Source of the DNA: Cruorifilaria tuberocauda | Lineage: Eukaryota; Nematoda; Chromadorea; Rhabditida; Onchocercidae | Direction: 5' to 3' | Assembly: GCA_013365365.1 (NCBI GenBank) | Contig: JABVXU010000186.1 | Coordinates: forward strand, 37,422 to 101,421 | Length of the DNA: 64,000 nt | Notes under the pieces: generated by a model | Told to the model about the DNA's origin: nothing | What the model saw: only the letters and a program-made list of their open reading frames with translations | Database searches by the model: none | Made by a program: the position numbers and the translations under genes | Shown here: positions 1 to 11,608 of the stretch, piece after piece | Layout of the letters: every line of letters begins with the position of its first letter | Numbering within the stretch: position 1 is the first letter of the stretch

Positions 1-3000
1 TCTTCCTCTCAATGAAATGTAAAAAAAAAGAATTTTTGAATCTATAGTTCTTTACGACTTGAAAACAACTTGAATGTTTCAGAACGTAAAGCGATGACGA
101 AATCACCGATGAAAGAATGAAACTGGGATATATTTAGTTTGTAACTGAAGCAACAAACTAGGATGCATATTGTTTGCTCAAAAAACTATCAAAGTTATTA
201 AATAGCTTAAAGCTTTTATTTACTCAAAAAAGGTAAGTAAATATGGTAGATAAAAAGAAAAAACCGAGAATTTAGTGTTGGTATTTCACAGGCTTAATTC
301 ATAGGCATTAGGCCCCTTAACAATAAAGATATCGATTCCATAAATGACAAGGAAGATAGCTGAGAAAATATGGGCTAGCCATAAAGTGGTGAACACTGTT
401 TCAGTGGGTAAATTTAACAGAAAAGCCCGGAACAGTATGATATTACTATAACAAAAAGAATACTACAAAATTTAGAAAGCTGTGAAATACAATTAAGGCG
501 TATAGATATCGCGGTCCCTCAGCAGAAATGAAAAAAAGAGGTTGTTAAATTCTTGATTAAGTAACTAACAACTGTGGATGAGTGATATATGATCAAAGCA
601 TGCTAAAATTATTTGAAAATGATTGTCAAATGCAAAAAAAGTATCTTAGATTCTTCATATTCCAATTGTAAGAAAAAAAGCATGAATTAACTCGTAATTG
701 TCAACTATGAAATCGATATAGAACTTGAAACTAGCGATGCAGGGAGAAACTTGATTGATAAGTTCCTCCCCACTTATGTTATGAATACTGCTATCGATTC
801 AACCGATCATTCTGTTACTTTCGATCTATCTATCATTTTGATTTGTTGGCAATAGATCCCTCTTATGCAATTTTCTGGAAAAACATAAGCTTCCGAAAAT
901 CCTACCCATGAGTATTCTGAATTCGTTTCCATTTATTCATTTAAATCTCATGCAACCCTTTATCACTTTTCCGAAATAAAATATGAAATAATAATTCTTA
1001 GTAGACAGCAAAATCCCCAGAATAGTCACTTTTATCAGAAATCAAACTTTCAATTCATCCATTTTGCCGTCTAATGAATTATGTTTCAAAGAGAAATGAA
1101 ATTTAGTTTAATAATTTGAATTTCTTGTAACCGACCAAACAACCAAAAAAATGTCACTTGCCAAAATGAAGTTTCCAAGATAACCAAGGATCCAATCAGT
1201 TTTTCTATCGTCTTGACAGTTTCGTTCAGTAATACAGTTTGGTGAAAATTTTGCGAGTTCAAGTATCTTCTTTGCCTTCAACACCAAGTTCGAGGAAGAT
1301 TTGGCAGAGTTTGTATACATGCATGTATTTCAAAAAAAAAAAAACATAAAACGAGAAAAAAAAAAAAGAGTTATAATTAGCATGCACACGATTTCTATTT
1401 TAAACAAGCATTTCCAACAAAAAAACTTCGTCAGAGGGAAATAAATATATGAAATTAGCGGAAATGCACTTACCAATAAACATGATCAATTCTTCTACTT
1501 TATCGTATAAAAAAAAATAACAAATATTCGTTTGCCTAATTTTAATTTTACCTCAACGGTTATAAAAATCAATGAATGTTCAAATGAATAAATATGACCG
1601 TCCCCCAAATAAAAAATTACAGAATATGCCCGTCCCCCAAATAAAAAAATTACAGAACAATCCATTAATCACACCTTCTAGGAGAGAGAAAGAGAGAGGG
1701 AGAGGAAACGTTTGACTCAGACTTGTGTGTAATTAATAATTATTATCAATTCAAACTTAAAACATACTTAACGAAGCGAGATGCCCTGCCTCCCCTCATT
1801 TTAGAATCAGACCACTTCGGACGGTAGTAATATATGAAATGACAGAAATAAAAGTTTTGCTGGTTATTTAATTTCTCCGTATGAAAATAAAAAATTTGCA
1901 TAGTATCAAATTTTAAGAAATTCTTCACTGTTTGATTCAACATTAAATCATCTGATCAATTCATTCCTATATGTCACTAAGCATTCAATTCTTCCAATCT
2001 TATTTTAGCAGTGTACGGTGATGAATCCCTATTTTTGAGGTAATTTTCGAGAACAAATGCCGAGAAATTTAAGAATCAAAAACCAACAATATCCACTTCA
2101 ATAATTTTGTGCAGTTACAAGATATTTGGAAATCAATACCGACAAAAATTGAATTTTCAATTCTTGATTAAACCGATTAAAGAGATGTATTTCTTAGGTT
2201 CCCAGAATGATGAAGAATCATCCAAGTAGTAATTTACATTTGCTTGACTGTGCCAGAAAACTGTTAACTTGTGCCAAAAAATAGCTTTCCATTTTTCATT
2301 GTTTTCTGATGCATTAGAAGTAGTTCAGCTTATTAATATATTTTAAAATCCTCCTGTTAATTCTACACCACATGCTATACCACAGGTTTAATACGTAGAA
2401 CAAACATTTAGAATTGTTTTACCAACGTTGATAAAATTTCTTGAAATCTGTTCAGAACTGGAATGTTTGAATATCGAGGGAATAGAAATGACGATTACGA
2501 TTGATTTTCATTTTACTTATTCCTACAATAAAACTGCAATTTTCATTTCGTTATTCAAACTAATTTCGCCTGACTACACGATATTAGTAAATCATATACC
2601 GAAAATATTGTAATTTATATTCCTTTAATTTCTGACAAATAACCATGTTTCGAAGGATAATTACAGGTAAGTTCTGCAACTAAATTGATAGGTTAATTAC
2701 ACTTATCTTGACTAGAAGTAGCATGTTTGCGATTCAATTCAGAAAATGTTGAAAAATTGCTGCTATTTGCTGCCACACTTTTGACTCAATTTTTGGAGCA
2801 TTTATATCCATTGTTGTCGTAAGTTAGGAATAATATGACGGAAGTAGTAAATAATATTTCCAATATATGTGTTGGGTGAAAATGAGCGTTATTTTTTCTG
2901 GAAATTATACTGACAAAAAGAAAGATGTTGAGCAAGTCATTTTCTTCAAAAGTCTGAATTATTTGAGGTATTAAATTATTATAACGCAAGTAGATAAAAT

Positions 3001-3262
3001 TCAGTTTTGCATGGTCTACTTTTCGAATGATTGTGATACCATTGCGTTTGTGATTGTGCATAATCAGCAGAAATTTCATAACATTCAGAATAATAACCAA
3101 GCAGCTTCGAAGTATATGAAGTAGTAATAATCATGAAAATTGTAGAATGTTCAGTATTTAAACAAACAGAGCACTTGTTTGCAGAATCCTTCAGCCGCAA
3201 AATGTTCATTGTTGGCATTGAAAATAAGTGATTATAATAAATCAGCGTATTCACCAGCTAAC
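1..3262. other. Intergenic DNA, no supported gene
   Basis: No stretch here gives a convincing chain of exons on either strand. Open frames are short and lack recognisable motifs. The block is somewhat less A+T-rich than the DNA from about 5.5 kb onward. It contains one direct tandem duplication (1593-1660) and a GA-rich tract near 1681-1710. At 2645-2666 on the plus strand a short ATG frame runs directly into a perfect CAG|GTAAGT donor, which could be a first exon, but I found no partner exon. Confidence 0.5.
1593..1660. repeat. Two-copy direct tandem duplication, about 32 bp unit
   Basis: Two adjacent near-identical copies, each with the core CGTCCCCCAAATAAAAAA followed by TTACAGAA, start at about 1598 and 1630. 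They differ by one extra A in the second copy. This looks like a simple local duplication. Confidence 0.85.
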
Positions 3263-3381
3263 CTGACTACTGGTTCTTGCGTATGCGACTCTTCATTAAC
3301 TCGACGCATAACACGTTTACGGTAGCCGGGTTGCGTCGAATTAGTTTTCCGACATTCTGATGTTGCTTCCTTATCCCCCAT
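3263..3381 (-). CDS. Candidate orphan first exon, unknown protein
   Basis: On the minus strand an ATG at 3381-3379 opens a 39-codon frame that starts MGDKEATSECRK and becomes rich in Arg, Glu and Gln. It ends in phase 2 at a good donor, CAG|GTTAGC. Base composition and codon use look coding compared with the surroundings. I found no following exon with a matching phase toward position 1, and no spliced-leader acceptor just upstream. The gene, if real, may continue outside the window. I do not recognise the protein. Confidence 0.3.
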
Positions 3382-4017
3382 TGTTGGAATTTGTTAATGT
3401 GACAATTGACGAAGACTCATGTTAACTATTCTAGAAACTCCCTATATCGTATTCAATGCAGATAATATGCCCCCGAGGAGGCGAACTGCAATAAATAACA
3501 CAACGTGAAAGCAATTAATGTTAGAGCCCACGACGTTCGGCTCTATATCTTTTCTTTTAAACCAACATCATCCAGAATTGACAGAATTGACAAACCTGAA
3601 GAAGTACAAATCATTTCAATTTAAAGGAAAAATCGATATACTCGAGGTCAACTTCAATCGCATGATCTGTGCCACGAAAAGTATCAAATATATACGGATT
3701 TCATGTAATATGAAATGTCATTATATGTGTAAACTGAATCAAATACAAATAAAAAGGTTTAAAACAATAGCATGAGGATGTGGATATGGACGGATGACAC
3801 TAGAAAACAGATGAGGATATAATTTATCACGCAACATTCATCCTGTACAATTTTGTCTTCACTCTTATTATCTTTACATTACAACATTTACTGAACGACA
3901 AATAACATGTAATATGGACCAAAGAGGTCAGTGTGTTTCACAAATTTCAGTAAATCAAACATGCTGATTAATGTAGTTGAGAAGTTTCGGTGATCATCAA
4001 TTCTTTTTCTTCCTTTT

Positions 4018-4063
4018 TTCCTCTCCCTCTCTCTCCCTCTCTCCCTCTCTCCCTCTCTCCCTT
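4018..4063. repeat. CCCTCTCT-type polypyrimidine repeat
   Basis: A run of CTCTCCCTCTCTCTCCCTCT units. The same motif family recurs at 6983-7034, 15571-15599 and 18685-18735, and as its complement at 4638-4696, so it is a dispersed simple repeat. Confidence 0.9.
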
Positions 4064-4637
4064 TTCTGCACTTCAGGAAATTCTAGGATACACTCAGCCT
4101 CATCAATATGATGTGGTCCATCAAAATAAAACCTGAAATATTTATGGCTGATAAAGATGAATATGAAGGAATAATACTGTTGATAACCGATACGCAGCAC
4201 ACTATTATATTTGCTATTGCAGTAAGGAAAAAAATGTCCAAAAACGCTCTACGATACTTTCACAAGGATTGTTAACATTTTGGGCTTTCTTTTTTTCTAT
4301 ATTTTTACAAGATGGATTCTTTTCTTCAATACCATCATGGTTATTTAAGAAAATAAACGAAAATCAAAAGAAATCGACCATGAAATATCACTTGCTCAAC
4401 TCAAATGCAACATCATTCGTTATCTTAAGCTTTTCTGAACTGAACACAAGAAAATGTTGCTAACCGCTATTTCAGGATGCTAGAGACGAGAAAAAAGATG
4501 CACCAGGGGGAAATTTAGCAATGATCACCACTGCTTAGGAACATTCTTCTTTTATATCAACAAACTTTTATATAATTGGTCTCCAAAGAAAAACCTTAAT
4601 CCTTCATGGTTTATAAGCATCCTGGAAAGGTAGGAGG

Positions 4638-4696
4638 AGGGAAGGAGGGAGAGAGAGAGAGAGTGAGAGAGAGAGAGAAAGAGAGGGAGAGAGACA
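4638..4696. repeat. GAGAGAGAGG polypurine repeat
   Basis: Complement-orientation member of the CCCTCTCT family. It gives apparent Glu-Arg or Ser-Leu open frames that are artefacts of the repeat. Confidence 0.9.
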
Positions 4697-5856
4697 GGGC
4701 AATTTTTGGATATCTCGATTGTACCTGGGTGAATCCATTGAATACTTCCGGCGCTGACAACGACAACGCCCTCCTACGCAAACCAATCAGACAAGAGTCT
4801 CACAAGTCTCCGCCCACTCTTCCAAAGACACCTTTTGGAAATGAGCCAAATGCGCTTCGCTTGCTTCGGAACCATCTGATGTGATAACGCACTAAATTCT
4901 CGATCAATTGTACTCTCGAGTTATCTGGGAGTATTGCAAACATTCGAGATACAGATTATTTCCAGAAAGCTTCCTTAATTTCAGGATTCTCAGAAAATTG
5001 CGCCTCTAATTTTTTCAATAAAGTTGCCGTTGGGTCTTACAGTAACCTATAGACTTCTAGCAAATAGACTTATGAATTCCCGAATTTATGAAACCATCTC
5101 TCGAACTTGAAACTTCAGATTCATTGCTTGTGTTGCGCTTTTTCCCCACACTTCATAGTTTCTTAATTCTCACAATTTTTAGTTATTTAGCTATCCTGTC
5201 CTGACTGCTGGACTGCATGGTTAACTTGACCTTCCAGAATCAAGTCCTGCTGCTAGCGAAGTTATCGACCTCGTTGTCTCTCCTCTTTAAAGCCTCACAT
5301 CTTGCGTCTTTTTGGTTTTTCTATTCCCTAAAGTTCGCAGTCGCCTGATTTTGAAGACTTAGAAATTCTTTTTTACTCTACTTCTCTTCACTTCATCACT
5401 CGCTCTCGCCCTTTAACCTTTAAATCTTAACTTCTTTCCTTGCAAGTCCTATATAATTAGGGTCCTACAAATTTCCAGCTGCACGAAAATGTTTTGTGGA
5501 AAATAATCAAAGTAAGCAGAAGAAGAAGTTAACAGGAAACAAGGAATTCTGAAAAATGTCACAGCAAACTGTATCTAAAAAGAATTTACTGATGGAAAGA
5601 TTATCAGCTTTTCCCTAAAATATTTATAAATGATTGATTGATTGATTTCATCTCTCATTTGTCTCAATTTCGAAGTTCATTTCTAAACGATTATTAAAAT
5701 AATGAAAAAATTCAACCGGTCCATTTGGTGCTCTACTTTATTAGCTCAGTATAAAGCATTCTCAAATCGTTTATTAAAGCTAGGCAAAACTTTTTGAATA
5801 TATTTGAAGAATTGGGTAAATAAACGAGAGGAACGTTTCGTCTAATTTCCACACAC

Positions 5857-5938
5857 TTTTTTTTTGTGCATCAAAACTTTTCAATTTCAACTGTTCGTGT
5901 GAGAGCAGTTGAAATCCGAAAAGTTTGTGTTGCAAAAA
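5857..5938 (+). ncRNA. Hairpin resembling a microRNA precursor
   Basis: The 82 bases fold into one imperfect hairpin. Pairs seen by eye are TTTTTT with AAAAAA and GCA with TGC at the base, AAACTTTT with AAAAGTTT in the middle, and ATTTCAACTG with CAGTTGAAAT at the top. The loop is about 12 bases and small internal loops separate the stems. Length and geometry suit a Drosha/Dicer substrate, with 3' arm candidate CAGTTGAAATCCGAAAAGTT. I do not recognise the mature sequence as a known miRNA. It could equally be a chance or transposon-derived inverted repeat. Confidence 0.35.
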
Positions 5939-6982
5939 ATTTCTAATATATTACGATTATTTGAAGGATATCCTGGATGAATTATGATATGATTATCGAG
6001 TAATCGAAAAAAAGAAACAAGCATGAAACTGTTATTTGTGTGAATAATGCTGTAGAGGAAGAAGTGGAACTAAAGTGGAAGAAAAATAAAGGGAAAACAA
6101 ATGTCGTCTGATAGATGGGTGGAAAGTGAAATTAAAGAAGCAAACAAGAGGATACTGGGCGGACAGTCGAACAGCTTACAAATCCGACTAAAACATAAAC
6201 GATTTCCTGCAAATAAAGATTAATTGGTTTTTACCAGACAGTATTAAAATTTTTGAACTTACAAATTACAAAATCAACAATTGATGATTATACATTGAAA
6301 ATATTATCCCACAATTCAGATTGATTATTTACTGAAAATTTTTCAAATAACGATAATATATTGATAAATGTTGATCAATATATTGATGAAGAAATTTAGC
6401 ATGCCAAGTGAGAATGCCCAATGGTTAGAGAGACGATGAAACTTTTGTGGTCACTATGTTATATATATATATCGATATATTGATATATTGATTTTCTGAA
6501 AGACAGCCAGCAACAATGTCAATCATTATGTCATATTTGTTCATTTCATTAAACTAGCAAATAATCAATGTTTTAAATTATTTATTCGAAATATAGCTTA
6601 TCATTCTATACCACCATTATTATTATCTAATTTTGATCTATTCTATGTTATTTGAAATTTTATACTTTTTTTAACCATAAAAATTTTGTGAATAATATTA
6701 GCGAAATAATGGAGAGCGAGAAGAAAGGGGAGAAAAAAAAGAACTGGTAAGAGAAATATGCGTGTATATGTGTGTATGTATTTGAATAATGAGAGGGAAA
6801 GTAAGAAATTGATTTGCTCGATCAAACGCTTCTGTATTTGTACTATTTATTTATTTTTTCCATTTTTTTGGATCGCTTTTTTTTGTAAAATAAATATGCC
6901 GAAGGGAAAGATTAGACATTTCACATAGCTACAACTATCACTATTATCAGTTGCTATTCTCACGTCTATATCACTTTACTCG

Positions 6983-6998
6983 TTCTCTCTCTCTCTCC

Positions 6999-7034
<36 letters not shown>
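6983..7034. repeat. CT dinucleotide and CCCTCTCT repeat
   Basis: About 50 bases of CT repeats with two CCCTCT interruptions, the longest pure CT array in the window. Confidence 0.92.
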
Positions 7035-7035
<1 letters not shown>

Positions 7036-9438
7036 CATTTTCATGAACATTATCAGGAGGATGAATGTATATGAAATATTTGGTAAACTAAAAAAACCTA
7101 TGAAATCATTTTGTCGTTTTAGCATCAAAAATGAATTAAACGTCATAACTTTCTTCATTCAAGTACTTCTATTCTAAAGCTGATTCACTATTTTGTGCCT
7201 TTTTTTTTTGAAATCGTTCTTGAAACGAAAAAAATGAAGAAAACGAATGAGAAATAGGAGGGGAAAAAAAAACAAAACAAAACAAAGCACGAAAAAAAGA
7301 AGCATGCTGAAGTGACTTTTTATGTTGATCGTTCCTTTAAAAAGTAAAAAATGCATATTTGTTAGATGATGTAACTTTAAAAGCATCTGATGGATTTTTC
7401 CAATAAAATTTTTTCTTTAAAATAGGATTTAATTTATTTTATGAAATTTCTATTCTTTTTTTATTAAAAGATAAACTGAACTAAACCATCATTGATGATA
7501 GTAATATTATAGTATGATAACAGTGCCATATATTTATCTTGATTAACATTCTTTCATTATCACACTGTATTAAAAAGTAACGAATCATCAATTTTTTTTT
7601 CTATTATGAATCCTTTTACGTTTTAATATTTCATTAAAATTTCATATATGATGAGTCAAGTAGAAAATTTTTTGATTAATAACTAAAATATTTTTCGAAA
7701 TGTATGTGTAATGCATCATTCCATCTATCGAAAATGGTTTTTATCAATAATTTATTTTATTGAAAAATGCTTCATTTATTCTATCTCAAATCCTATTTAT
7801 TTACTTTTTTGTATGTTTTTATGCTAAAAACTTTTTCATACTTTCAATCAAAATCATTATCATGTTATTTATCGTATCAATAATGATGAGAAAATATGTT
7901 GAGCGAAAATAAAATTTGTGAAATTTAAAATATTTGCCAATATTTTGTCAATATCAATGATTGATTAAATAGATTAATAATATTCTATGACTTCTCATTC
8001 TCAAGCATTCCTTTTAGGCAAAAATATCAAATGAATGATGTGCTCCAAATTTTGTGGAATTTTTTTTTTTCGCCAATAAATGCTTCATAAGTATTCAGTT
8101 TGTGAATGAGCATAAACTTGATCATAATGGCTTATCATTTTAAAACCTTACAGTAAATTTCCACATTTGTATAGATGCATTCATTTTTTACATAAATGTA
8201 TGAAATTATCATTTTCGTATCATTTGATATATAAACCATTGTTACCATTATTTAATATAACATTTATGATACGATTTATTCATTTATTCTTTTGCTACGA
8301 AAATAAAAAAAAAAAGACTTGAATATAATAATCAATATGGCAACCATCAATTGCTATAATATTTGACAAATATGATAAAAAAGGAAAACGAAATCATATT
8401 TAAATAATGAATAGGGAGACATTTGACTTTGCTAATAATCTAACATTTTATTGCTATTTATTGATCAAACAATTTTGTAATCTATAATCGCACTTTTTTT
8501 TTGAATTAATAATTATTAAGTTTTTCTTCCCTCAACAAACTTTTTCTAAATGCTGAAAATTGTAATTAAGTAAAAATGAAAATGTAGATAGAAATGTAAA
8601 ATTTCAAGATAACGATTTTTCTATTTCAAGTAATGATAGAGAACAATGAAAGTTAATAAAAAAAAAGAAGTAAGTAGTTTGATTTAACAATAATTATTGC
8701 TTAAAAGAAAAATGATAATAATAATCGTCAATTATTCATTTAGATCGATTTCAGTATTTTTCAATTTCACATGTAATTTTCCAATATCAACTTAAACTTT
8801 GAAAAAAAATTCAATTATATTTTATCAGTAATTTTATGCATTATTTTTAATTTAAAGACACTTAAGAAGAAAGCACTTTAAATAGGATGAAAATAAAATA
8901 AATAAAGCATTTACAGTAAGAAAAATTACTAACCAAATATAAAAAATATTTAATCTAATCAATTAAGTTAATAGTGAAAAAAAAATAGATATGAAGTCGA
9001 GAAATATCTCATATTAAACCTGATTAGAATTTTACAAATAAAAAAATTAAATGAAAAGGCTCGTTTTTTCATCTGAAATAGAATATTTCGATGAACGAAG
9101 AAATGTTTCTCGTATTACAGCTCAAGTGAAGAGCATTTAATTAATGACTTGCTTAATGTTTATGTAGCAAAATCGATAAATTAAAAAAAAAGAAAAGAAA
9201 AAAAGAAAAAAGTCATTAAAAAAGGAGACAAACACAATGATCAAAGATCACTGGGGTTATTGTTATTTATTACGTAATAAATTTTTTTAAAACAAATTTT
9301 TACGAAATTTGATGTCATTATAGTTTGTTTACAAAGAATTTTCAGATAAAATAATATTTAATCGTATGAAAAGTGAATATTCAATAATGATTAGAATTTC
9401 CTAGAATTTTAATAATTTCGAATTTTAACAACAGTTAA

Positions 9439-9487
9439 GAGTAATTAATTATATGAGTTAATCAATAACCCATATAATTAATTACTC
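9439..9487. repeat. Perfect 17-bp inverted repeat
   Basis: Arms GAGTAATTAATTATATG (9439-9455) and CATATAATTAATTACTC (9471-9487) are exact reverse complements around a 15-base spacer. Nothing nearby explains it. Confidence 0.9.
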
Positions 9488-9943
9488 CTAAGTATTACAA
9501 TGATTAGAAAGAAAGCAAATTTCTAGAAATTATTGAAAATATTTCTTGTTTTGACTTCTGCCAAAATCAAAAATTTGTTATCATTTGAACAAAAAGTAAA
9601 AGTTGAATTAAAACTGCCATTAAGAAGATGAGAATTAGTATTCAAGATTTATGGACAATACTAATTAATGAAATATTGGAGTAGTAGTTGTAGAAATAGT
9701 ATTAGGTACCATTGTGATCATTGAATTTTAATTTTATCCAGCAACAGTCCAATTCTTTTGTACAATCACTTCATAATGCAATAATTTATTTTCAATTAAA
9801 CTTTTCCATATTTCACTTTTACTTGTAATTTTACAACCAAAAAATTCACTTCATCGGTTCATTTTTGTACACTGTACAGTACAAAACAAGAAGAAAGATA
9901 AGTATTTTGCGCTATTCATTAACTTTATTCATTAATTCTTAGT

Positions 9944-9990
9944 AATACACGCACACACGCAAACGAACACACGCAAACGCACGCACGCAA
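9944..9990. repeat. CA/CG-rich simple repeat
   Basis: Degenerate repeats of ACACGCAAACG type, unusually CpG-rich for this A+T-rich region. Confidence 0.8.
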
Positions 9991-11190
9991 GTGCATACAC
10001 AGATTTTACTAGCTAATTAATTTCAAATTTTAGACTATTTTAAATTGAGGTTTTAATACAAACATTTGTACAATACATTGCAGTGAATATTTATGCAATA
10101 TTTAAATTCTTTTTTTGCTTATAAAAAATTCGATTTAATCAATTAATTGTTCTTCGATATTCACCAAAAAAAAAAGAAGAAACAAATTCGAAAATCATCT
10201 CAGTCAACACTAAAATATTCTTTCAAATTAATCATTTTGAAAATTGAACAAGAAAAAAAAGTAAGTGTAAACTAACGATAATAAAAGTGCAGTTAAATTA
10301 TCAAAAAAAAAACTGGAATTCTAATAGGTATTTGAAAACTGATAAAGCTGAGTGATACTATCAAATTTGAGTAATGTATATCATAATCTATAGATTCATT
10401 AATTTATCCTATTAAATTCCTTTATGTTGGTTAAGATTTTTAAAATTCCTGCAAAGATTACTTTGAAATCGAAAGTTAAAATTTTTTTTTCTGAAAACTT
10501 TCTACAACTGCTACAGAAAAAAAAAGATTGTTTAATTATTATCAAAAAACACTATCAAAGGCTAAAAAGAATCAATCGTTTCTGTTATCAAATGGTCTAA
10601 AAAAAAAGGAAAAAACTGATAGCATTCAACTAAAAACATTTAGCATTGTGCATTTCAGAAAATTAATGAGAATACTTTATATTTTCAAATAAAAACATTA
10701 AAATTTAACAGTTTTTGAATTGTTTGATCAACACAACCAATCGATTAATGTTATCAGTATCATTAAGTACATTTATCATTTTATGTGATATCCCATACAA
10801 TAATGAACAACATTTTTATTTGTGAACGATAACAAATTAGCGTGTGAAATGTGATAAAATAAGTTTAATTATAATGCGCATGATTATGCTTCATTATAAT
10901 AACTCTTTAAATGATTGAATAATATGTTCATTAATATTATTACTCATACATTACCATATTTGGTAAACAATTTCATATAAGAAATTTTAAATTAATAAGG
11001 AAAAAAATCAGTGTAATTAAAATTTTTCGACATTTAAAGTTTCTTTTTCTTAAATCATGAAGAATTATTCTAAACAGTAAATGAAATTAATTAATTCAAA
11101 ATTATTTGGAATTTAATTTTCTAAAATGAATAATGAATACATTCCAGAATGTCAGTAAGAATTTCAATGTGATATAGCCAACTCAGTTAT

Positions 11191-11284
11191 CAAATAAGTA
11201 ATGATAAGTACCATAAAATTATTTCTAAGATAGAAATCTTATAATTAATATTATGATACTTATGATTACTTATTTATTTATTTG
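11191..11284. repeat. Long imperfect inverted repeat, MITE-like
   Basis: The left arm begins CAAATAAGTAATGATAAGTA and the right arm is its near reverse complement, ending TTACTTATTTATTTG. An inner stem AAGAT/ATCTT closes around AGAA, so the whole of about 94 bases can fold into one hairpin. This resembles a small foldback element or a structured RNA. No transposase is present. Confidence 0.65.
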
Positions 11285-11608
11285 AGTAATTTAAACAGAT
11301 GATTAGTATAATAAATGTTTTTAACTAAACGTGAAAAGTTTGCAAGTTAAGTAAACAAAAAAGTATGGAGACAAATATTAACTATCACTACACTAATAAT
11401 TATAATCTTAGATTATTACATGAAGATAATTTCAACCGTTAACACGAAAATTTCTGTTTCAAAATTAATCTATGAAAAAATTTTCCGTTTTTTCCTTATC
11501 ATCAAAGTAATTATTATATCATTTCAAGAGAGAAGACGGATATTTTAAGAAGACAGATATAAGATTGAAAGATTGAAATTGTGTGATAAATTTATCACAA
11601 ACTGTTAA

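Larger units (their letters stand above)
3382..5856. other. Intergenic DNA with polypyrimidine tracts
   Basis: No supported gene. The region carries CT- and GA-rich tracts. At 4700-4880 there is a locally GC-richer patch containing an ACCAATCAG box and a CCGCCCAC box. Such elements occur in animal promoters, but no neighbouring start exon was found, so this is only a note. Confidence 0.45.
5939..11608. other. Long A+T-rich intergenic region
   Basis: No gene seen on either strand. The sequence is extremely A+T-rich, full of homopolymer A or T runs and of TTATCA/TGATAA words. It holds simple repeats (6460-6495 TA-rich, 6983-7034 CT, 9944-9990 CA/CG-rich) and two inverted repeats described separately. 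Confidence 0.6.

Noticed and set aside
4604..4884. Open frames of about 60-92 codons on both strands
   Set aside because: Largely produced by the GAGAGA repeat, and the non-repeat part has no recognisable domain or splice context.
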